Positions 1 through 4,655 of a stretch of DNA of 6,442 nt are shown here, piece by piece. A program made the translations under genes and the position numbers. The stretch is from NCBI GenBank assembly GCA_030612095.1, contig JAUWOO010000099.1, positions 1 through 6,442 of the forward strand, written 5' to 3'. The stretch's first letter is position 1; the number at the start of each line of letters is the position of its first letter. The notes under the pieces were generated by a model, which did not search any database, was not told where the DNA came from, and saw only the letters and a program-made list of their open reading frames with translations. This DNA comes from Thermoplasmatota archaeon. GTDB taxonomy: Archaea; Thermoplasmatota; E2; DHVEG-1.

Positions 1-566
1 GATGTTCCAAAACAAAGAGTAATCACTAAAGACAATGTCACAGTAGATGTTGATGCGGTAGTATACTTTAGGATAACCGATCCACAAAAGGCAGTTGTTG
101 AGGTTCAAAGATATGAAGTAGCCACGAGCTTACTAGCACAAACCACGCTGAGAGACATACTGGGGAATCAGACCCTTGACGAATTACTTTCAAAAAGAGA
201 GGAACTCAACAAAGCCTACAATCAATCATTGATCAAGGTACAGATCCATGGGGCATCAAAGTGTCCAATGTAACAATTAGAGACGTAGCACTGCCTGATG
301 AAATGCTCAGAGCAATTGCAAAGCAAGCTGAAGCAGAACGAGAAAAAAGATCAAGAATAATCATAGCAGACGGAGAATTTCAGGCTTCAAAGAAAATGTC
401 CGAAGCAGCAGAATTCTATCAAAAAACACCCGCTGCAATGAGACTTAGAGAACTGCAGACACTTTCAGAAATAGCCAGAGAGAAAAATCTTATAATCGTT
501 CCAGGCGGAGAAATGGGAACTGTTGCTGGAATAGCAAAAGCAGTTAACAAGAAAGTAGTAGAATGA
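1..566 (+). pseudogene. Stomatin/prohibitin-like SPFH protein, 5'-truncated by window edge and frameshifted
   Basis: This is a membrane-anchored SPFH scaffold protein of the stomatin (slipin) family, which oligomerises at the membrane and is a known partner or substrate of NfeD proteases. Bases 1-225 (frame 1) encode typical SPFH sequence: ITKDNVTVDVDAVVYFRI, then AQTTLRDILG and LDELLSKREELNK. Frame 1 then loses similarity and stops at 271-273 (TAA). The family sequence IIDQGTDPWGIKV resumes in frame 3 from base 225 and runs through the coiled AEAEREKRSRIIIADGEFQASKK segment (given here for orientation as AEAEREKRSR then GEFQASKK) to the TGA at 564-566. Joining the frames at codon CAA 223-225 restores the family spacing exactly, as expected if one A was lost (CAA ATC to CAATC). 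The N-terminal membrane anchor and the first part of the SPFH domain lie outside the window. About 188 residues are seen when joined, against about 260 for the family. Either a real disrupting mutation or a sequencing error would explain this; I see no canonical -1 slippery heptamer. Confidence 0.85.
261..566 (+). CDS. C-terminal part of the stomatin-like protein as an uninterrupted frame
   Basis: This frame can be called as a 101-residue gene from GTG 261, but its first residues (SNVTIRDV) continue family similarity that begins upstream at base 225. It is therefore the 3' half of the frameshifted stomatin gene rather than an independent gene. It carries the end of the SPFH domain, the charged helical stretch rich in Ala, Glu and Arg (residues about 20-40), and the family's QTLSEIAREKN segment. 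The C-terminal hydrophobic patch LIIVPGGEMGTVAGIA is the type of region cut by the partner protease in Pyrococcus. No Shine-Dalgarno sequence precedes GTG 261. Whether any protein is made from this frame alone is unknown. Its stop codon overlaps the nfeD start. Confidence 0.45.
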   Translation: MSNVTIRDVALPDEMLRAIAKQAEAEREKRSRIIIADGEFQASKKMSEAAEFYQKTPAAMRLRELQTLSEIAREKNLIIVPGGEMGTVAGIAKAVNKKVVE

Positions 567-1879
567 AGCTAAAAATCTCTCTTGTTCTACTCGCTTTTCT
601 TTTTATTTTTTATTGTTTTTATTTTATTATAGATTCCCAGAATTCAAATTTACTGTTTGTGGAAATAAAAGACACTATTTACCAGTCTTCTGTTGAAATT
701 TTAACTGAAAGCATGCAGCAGGCCAAGAACCAAAACTCTCAGGCAATCATCCTTCTGCTTGACACACCCGGGGGAGGATTGCAACAGACATTTGACATAG
801 CAGATATGATACATAGCAGTCAGATTCCAGTCATCGGGTATGTTTATCCCAGCGGCTCTGAGGCATGGTCTGCTGGAACTTTTATTCTGATTAGCACACA
901 CATTGCAGCGATGGCAGATCATACTATAATCGGTTCTTGTCAACCCGTAGAAGTTGGTATTGAGGGAACCAAGATAATTAATGATTCAAAGATAATCAAT
1001 GCTCTTGTAGAATGGATTAAAGAACGAGCGAACATGTACGGTAGAAATGAAACGATTGCAGAGAATTTTATTAGAAAAAATCTCAATTTGAACGCTACCT
1101 TGGCATGTGAATATGGCGTTGTAGAATTTGTCTCTTCTTCTATCGATCAGCTACTTGCCGATATCGATGGTACTAATATCACTACATCCTCTGGAAACAT
1201 AACATTACATACAAAAGATGCAGAAAAAATAATGTATTCTCCCTCACCAAAAATTCAAATTATGAAAGTGATATCAAACCCGATAATCACATCTCTCTTA
1301 CTTATGCTTGGTATTTTTGCGCTGATTTTTGGCATATCATCACCCGGTTTTGGAGCAGAGGTCTTTGGCGTTATAGCTATTCTGCTTTCACTCGTTGGAT
1401 CGGGCTTTTCAATATCTACGTTGAGCATAATCTTTATAATTATCGGGTGCCTACTGCTCATTATAGAAATATTTGTTACCCCTGGCTTTGGTGTTATAGG
1501 CATAGGTGGAATTATATGTTTGGCAATTGGATCGATATTTCTAGTTCCAAGCTACCCAAATAGGGAATGGTTGATATCAATGGAGTATATGGAAACTGCA
1601 ATAGTAATCTCGTTAGTATTGATTGTACTTATTGCAATATTTTTTGTTTTTCTTTTGTATAAGGTATTGCAGATCAGAAATAAAAAGAGGGCAATTGGTG
1701 TTTTTATTGGAGAAAAAGCTAGAACAATCGATCGTATAACGCCTGGCGAACCAGGTTACGTTCGCTTTAAAGGAGAATATTGGCAGGCTAGATCGGATAC
1801 AACAATTGAGCAAGATACAAAGGTAGTTGTTGTAGATAAGGATGAATCTGTTCTTATTGTAAAGCCAAAAGAAAGATGA
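563..1879 (+). CDS. Long-form NfeD membrane serine protease (stomatin-operon partner protease, PH1510 type)
   Basis: This is a membrane-bound ClpP-fold serine protease of the NfeD1b/STOPP class, whose Pyrococcus member PH1510 cuts its partner stomatin with a Ser-Lys dyad. Residues 1-24 form a hydrophobic signal or anchor. Residues about 30-200 are the protease domain: LLLDTPGGG at 64-72, the nucleophile region with SAGTFI placing the catalytic Ser at 103, and Lys143 as the probable general base (40 residues away, against 41 between Ser97 and Lys138 in PH1510). Five further membrane segments follow at about 237-260, 265-284, 286-307, 309-328 and 343-368. Residues about 375-438 are the NfeD OB-fold beta-barrel (GEKARTID, then GYVRFKGEYWQA). 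Length (438) and domain order are normal for the long form. The ATG overlaps the stomatin stop as ATGA, implying translational coupling, and no independent Shine-Dalgarno is evident. A Trp (102) just before the catalytic Ser, where Ala is common, is mildly unusual. Confidence 0.93.
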   Translation: MKLKISLVLLAFLFIFYCFYFIIDSQNSNLLFVEIKDTIYQSSVEILTESMQQAKNQNSQAIILLLDTPGGGLQQTFDIADMIHSSQIPVIGYVYPSGSEAWSAGTFILISTHIAAMADHTIIGSCQPVEVGIEGTKIINDSKIINALVEWIKERANMYGRNETIAENFIRKNLNLNATLACEYGVVEFVSSSIDQLLADIDGTNITTSSGNITLHTKDAEKIMYSPSPKIQIMKVISNPIITSLLLMLGIFALIFGISSPGFGAEVFGVIAILLSLVGSGFSISTLSIIFIIIGCLLLIIEIFVTPGFGVIGIGGIICLAIGSIFLVPSYPNREWLISMEYMETAIVISLVLIVLIAIFFVFLLYKVLQIRNKKRAIGVFIGEKARTIDRITPGEPGYVRFKGEYWQARSDTTIEQDTKVVVVDKDESVLIVKPKER

Positions 1880-1895
1880 CCAAACATTAATCAAC

Positions 1896-1910
1896 CCCTA
1901 TCTTTTTCCT
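1896..1910 (+). terminator. Possible T-rich archaeal terminator after nfeD
   Basis: A pyrimidine-rich run, CCCTATCTTTTTCCT, sits in the 44-base gap between the NfeD stop and the next start. Archaeal RNA polymerase can terminate at short U-runs without a hairpin, so this could end the stomatin-nfeD transcript. The run has only five consecutive T and no supporting stem, so read-through into the next gene is equally plausible. I see no convincing TATA box at the distance expected for a leaderless transcript of the downstream gene and no Shine-Dalgarno in front of its ATG. Confidence 0.25.
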
Positions 1911-1923
1911 GGCCTGGTTTAAA

Positions 1924-3168
1924 ATGAATAACGATATAAAAATTCAGTTTCTCGGTGGCAGCAATGAAGTGGGCAGCTTAGCAATGGTGCTAGAGACAGG
2001 TGGCATAAAATTACTTTTCGAATATGGCATGACACCTAGCAAACCACCGGCATTTCCTCTTCCAGCACCACCAGTCGATATGACACTACTTACTCATTCT
2101 CATCTTGATCATTCTGGGATGATACCTTCGCTTTGTTCTGAATATGATCAAACTATTTTGACGACGGAATTAACTGGTGAAATCAGTAGCTTGCTACATA
2201 AAGATTCGATTAAAATCGCTAAAACAGAGGGCTATGCACCTCCATATAGCAGTGCAGATATAAAAGAGGCTAAACACAGTATTGTTCCTGTGGAGCCATC
2301 ACAAAAAAGAGGTATAGGAAACGACCATGAAATCCGTTTTCATTCTGCAGGACATATACCTGGTTCACTTATGTTCGAACTTGTAGGTTCGAGGAAAACT
2401 TTGTTTACTGGTGACTTAAATGTTGTTGATACTAGACTTGTGAAAGGAACAAAACCAGTACAGTGTGACGTTTTATGTATGGAAGGTACGTATGCTGGAA
2501 GAGATCACCCGAAAAAAAGAGAAGAATTAGAAAAGGATTTTTTAGATAAAATCGATGAAGTTGTAGGTAGAGGAGGTATAGCAGTGCTACCGGCTTTTGC
2601 TGTTTCAAGATCTCAGGAACTCGCTCTTGTGCTCAGAAAGGCAGGGTATAATGTCTGGTTTGATGGGATGGGTAGAAAAGTTTCAAAAATGTTTTTGAAA
2701 TATCCTAGATATCTTAGATCTGCAGAAAATCTTAAAAAGGCATTAAATAAGATAAATATGGTACATTCTGATCACGGTAGAAAATTGGCCTTAAAATCAG
2801 AAGTTATCATAACGTCTAGCGGTATGATGGATGGGGGGCCTGTTTTGGGTTATATGAATCATTTGAGAAACGATCCAAAAAATGCAGTTCTACTTACGGG
2901 ATATCAGGTTGAAGGTACAAACAGTCGACTTTTAGTTGATAAGAGAAAATTGAATTTCTACGGTGTTATTGAAAATGTAGAATGTGAAGTGGAATATTTT
3001 GATTTCTCAGCTCATGCGGGACACAGTGAACTAGTTGAATTTGCCAAAGGTTGTAATCCTGAAAAGATTGTGCTTTTCCACAGTGATAACAGAAAGGCTC
3101 TTGAAGAACCTTTAAAAGATGTTGCTGAGGTTTACTCTCCAAACACCGGAGAACTATTGGAATTATAA
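1924..3168 (+). CDS. aCPSF2-type metallo-beta-lactamase/beta-CASP ribonuclease
   Basis: This is an archaeal homologue of the eukaryotic cleavage and polyadenylation nuclease CPSF73, expected to cut RNA endonucleolytically and/or 5'-exonucleolytically with two zinc ions. The 414 residues begin directly with the MBL core (IQFLGGSNEVG at 7-17) and have no N-terminal KH domains, which separates it from the roughly 640-residue aCPSF1/FttA termination factor. Zinc-site motifs are intact: HSHLDH (His58, His60, Asp62, His63), His144 in HSAGHIPGS, and Asp164 in FTGDLN. Beta-CASP motif A is Glu187 (MEGTY), motif B His364 (FSAHAGH) and motif C His386 (LFHSD). The beta-CASP insert spans roughly 190-350, with VLPAFAVSRSQE and ITSSGMMDGGP as family landmarks. 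Motif 1, usually Asp, is Glu33 here (LLFEYGM). The ATG at 1924 gives the N-terminus typical of the family. The gene lies 44 bases after nfeD and 89 bases before aRF1. It should be catalytically active; its RNA targets cannot be told from sequence. Confidence 0.9.
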   Translation: MNNDIKIQFLGGSNEVGSLAMVLETGGIKLLFEYGMTPSKPPAFPLPAPPVDMTLLTHSHLDHSGMIPSLCSEYDQTILTTELTGEISSLLHKDSIKIAKTEGYAPPYSSADIKEAKHSIVPVEPSQKRGIGNDHEIRFHSAGHIPGSLMFELVGSRKTLFTGDLNVVDTRLVKGTKPVQCDVLCMEGTYAGRDHPKKREELEKDFLDKIDEVVGRGGIAVLPAFAVSRSQELALVLRKAGYNVWFDGMGRKVSKMFLKYPRYLRSAENLKKALNKINMVHSDHGRKLALKSEVIITSSGMMDGGPVLGYMNHLRNDPKNAVLLTGYQVEGTNSRLLVDKRKLNFYGVIENVECEVEYFDFSAHAGHSELVEFAKGCNPEKIVLFHSDNRKALEEPLKDVAEVYSPNTGELLEL

Positions 3169-3174
3169 CGTTTG

Positions 3175-3212
3175 GATAAGGTTTATATTTTACGTGTGTT
3201 GTATTAAAGCCC
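3175..3212 (+). promoter_or_regulatory. Probable archaeal promoter (TATA box) for the aRF1 gene
   Basis: The gap after the nuclease gene contains TTTATATTTTA at 3182-3192, a good match to the archaeal TATA element. It is preceded by the A-rich GATAAGG (3174-3180), where a BRE would be expected. Initiation about 25 bases downstream of the TATA centre would fall near 3208-3214, giving a leader of roughly 45 bases that contains the Shine-Dalgarno sequence. The box lies only 13 bases past the nuclease stop, so aRF1 is probably transcribed on its own even if some read-through occurs. The T-rich stretch could also help terminate the upstream transcript. Confidence 0.55.
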
Positions 3213-3244
3213 AATAAGTTGATTTGGAAAAAAGGTGCTTGAAA

Positions 3245-3250
3245 AGGGGA
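3245..3250 (+). promoter_or_regulatory. Shine-Dalgarno-like site supporting the aRF1 start at ATG 3258
   Basis: AGGGGA ends seven bases before ATG 3258. The match is purine-rich but not the full GGAGG or GGTG core. An AGGTG at about 3233-3237 is a better core match but sits some 20 bases from the ATG, which is too far for that start. The ATG choice agrees with the usual aRF1 N-terminus (a short leader before the LKREIEGLK helix). Confidence 0.5.
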
Positions 3251-3257
3251 TATTGCC

Positions 3258-4505
3258 ATGACTGAGATGACGCAGAGACAAAAATACGATCTTAAGCGGG
3301 AAATTGAGGGACTTAAAGAATGCAAAGGTAAGCATACAGAACTAATTTCATTGTATGTACCCCCCACTAAACAAATTTTTGATGTTACCTCCTATCTAAA
3401 AAATGAATTGTCCCAATCTCAGAATATTAAATCGAAAACGACCAAGAAAAACGTACTTTCTGCAATAGAATCTATACTAAGTAGGTTGAAATATTTTAAG
3501 CGACCTCCGGAAAATGGTGTTATTTTTTTCGTTGGTCATAAAAGCATTGGTAGCGATCGAACGGAGATGGTGGCACATGTTGTGGAGCCACCCATGCAAA
3601 TCACCACGTTTCTTTACCGCTGTGATTCACTGTTTTATGTAGAGCCACTGGAAGGAATGTTGACTGAAAGAGAGATATATGGGCTCCTCCTGATTGATAG
3701 AAGGGAATGTACGATTGGAATTTTACGAGGTAACCGAGTAGATATGCTTAATTATATGACTTCTCAAGTTCCAGGTAAGCACGGGCGAGGTGGGCAGTCT
3801 CAACGCAGATTTGAGCGTTTAACAGAAATTGCAGCTCACGAATGGTTTGTGAAATGCGGAGAAAAAGCAAGTGAAATATTCTTAGCAGAAGAGAATATTA
3901 AGGGTATTCTTGTTGGCGGCCCAGGTCCTACTAAACACTATTTTATCGATGAAAATTATTTACACTATGAAATTCAAGATAAAATTGTCGATCTTTTTGA
4001 TACGGGTTACACAGATGAATTTGGTTTGAAGGAACTTGTTACTTCGGCGTCAGGAACAATGACTGATCTGAAGATTGCTAAAGAGAAGAAGGTGATGAAA
4101 CGATTTCTAAAGGAGATAACAAAAACCGAAGGAAGCCTTGCTTTATATGGTGAGCAACAGGTTAGAAAGGCACTTGAGATGGGTGTTGTCGATACACTGA
4201 TCCTTTCAGAGAGTTTGAGGAAGTATAGGGTTAAATTAAAATGTACCTCATGTGACTATACTGAGGAACTAACTCTTGGCGAGGATGCGTTAAACGACTT
4301 CAATCCCCCTAATTGTAGTAAATGTAAAACATCAACTCCAATGGAAATAGGTGAGAAGCTAGATATAATTGATGAGCTTTCAGATCTTGCTGAGAAGACA
4401 GGGTGTAGCGTTAGTCTTATTTCGCAGGATAGTGAAGAAGGTGACTCATTATATTCGGCGTTTAATGGCATAGCGGGAATCTCCCGATACCCAATAGATT
4501 TATAA
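3258..4505 (+). CDS. prf1: Archaeal class-1 peptide chain release factor aRF1
   Basis: This protein recognises all three stop codons in the ribosomal A site and triggers hydrolysis of peptidyl-tRNA; in archaea it works with aEF1A and the ABCE1 recycling factor. The 415 residues match the usual archaeal length. Domain N (about 1-140) has ELISLYVPP (28-36), the stop-decoding NIKS motif at 56-59, and YRCDSLF (120-126), which fits the YxCxxxF codon-reading motif. Domain M (about 141-275) has the catalytic GGQ at 178-180 inside GRGGQSQRRF. Domain C (about 276-415) carries a zinc ribbon with Cys329/Cys332 and Cys353/Cys356 and ends in the usual FNGIAGISRY. The residues before NIKS are SQSQ rather than the eukaryotic TAS. 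The gene has its own TATA-like promoter and Shine-Dalgarno and ends at TAA. Identification is firm; it is not Pelota, which lacks GGQ and NIKS. Confidence 0.96.
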   Translation: MTEMTQRQKYDLKREIEGLKECKGKHTELISLYVPPTKQIFDVTSYLKNELSQSQNIKSKTTKKNVLSAIESILSRLKYFKRPPENGVIFFVGHKSIGSDRTEMVAHVVEPPMQITTFLYRCDSLFYVEPLEGMLTEREIYGLLLIDRRECTIGILRGNRVDMLNYMTSQVPGKHGRGGQSQRRFERLTEIAAHEWFVKCGEKASEIFLAEENIKGILVGGPGPTKHYFIDENYLHYEIQDKIVDLFDTGYTDEFGLKELVTSASGTMTDLKIAKEKKVMKRFLKEITKTEGSLALYGEQQVRKALEMGVVDTLILSESLRKYRVKLKCTSCDYTEELTLGEDALNDFNPPNCSKCKTSTPMEIGEKLDIIDELSDLAEKTGCSVSLISQDSEEGDSLYSAFNGIAGISRYPIDL

Positions 4506-4597
4506 TAATGTGATATAATAAGTTCATATTGTGGATTGTAGAAATATCTGCATTAGGTTTCTGAAATATATTTTAGACATTATCTACATAATAATCA

Positions 4598-4607
4598 GGT
4601 TTAAACC
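4598..4607. promoter_or_regulatory. Perfect palindrome upstream of the transporter TATA box, possible operator
   Basis: GGTTTAAACC is a perfect 10-base palindrome ending five bases before the first TATA candidate. Flanking ATC and GAT extend the symmetry with one unpaired A. The location suits a dimeric regulator acting on transporter transcription. It is short and AT-rich in its core, so chance remains a realistic explanation. Confidence 0.25.
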
Positions 4608-4610
4608 GAT

Positions 4611-4640
4611 GGTTTTATAAATAAAGAAATATATTATTTA
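4611..4640 (+). promoter_or_regulatory. Probable promoter of the OPT transporter gene
   Basis: Two overlapping TATA candidates are present. TTTTATAAATAA at 4613-4624 would place initiation near 4643, giving a leader of about 13 bases. AAATATATTA at 4628-4637, preceded by a purine-rich BRE-like AAAG, would place initiation almost exactly at ATG 4656 and give a leaderless mRNA. There is no convincing Shine-Dalgarno in the bases before the ATG (TTTGGTATTACACT), which favours a leaderless or very short leader. Which box is used cannot be decided from sequence. Confidence 0.5.
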
Positions 4641-4655
4641 ATTTGGTATTACACT

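Larger units (their letters stand above)
4506..4655 (+). other. AT-rich intergenic region between aRF1 and the transporter gene
   Basis: This stretch of 150 bases contains no supportable gene. It is strongly AT-rich and holds several TATA-like tracts, the palindrome GGTTTAAACC at 4598-4607, and two copies of GAAATATATT (4563-4572 and 4626-4635) spaced 63 bases apart. No run of T long enough to name as a clear terminator for aRF1 is visible, although TTTT at 4571-4574 could contribute. No tRNA-like fold is apparent. Confidence 0.6.

Noticed and set aside
217..240. Programmed -1 ribosomal frameshift in the stomatin gene
   Set aside because: No slippery heptamer and no obvious downstream stem or pseudoknot; a simple base loss or sequencing error explains the frame change better.
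701..943. Open frame on the minus strand inside the NfeD gene
   Set aside because: It lies fully within the protease-domain coding sequence, has no recognisable family, and no start signals; it is a shadow frame.
1738..1762. Hairpin CCTGG-CGAA-CCAGG with flanking AACG and CGTT inside nfeD
   Set aside because: It coincides with codons for the OB-fold segment TPGEPGYV, has no T-run, and lies well before the stop; most likely coincidental to coding.
1255..1894. Two minus-strand open frames over the NfeD membrane and OB-fold regions
   Set aside because: Low-complexity translations opposite a well-supported gene, with no motifs or promoter signals.
2966..3367. Minus-strand open frame of 133 residues across the end of the nuclease gene and the start of aRF1
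   Set aside because: It covers two firm genes and the aRF1 promoter, shows no family similarity, and its translation has no coherent domain features.
563..4505. Unusual stop-codon use linked to aRF1 (no TAG among the four terminators seen: TGA, TGA, TAA, TAA)
   Set aside because: Four genes are far too few to infer avoidance or reassignment of TAG, and the aRF1 decoding motifs look normal.
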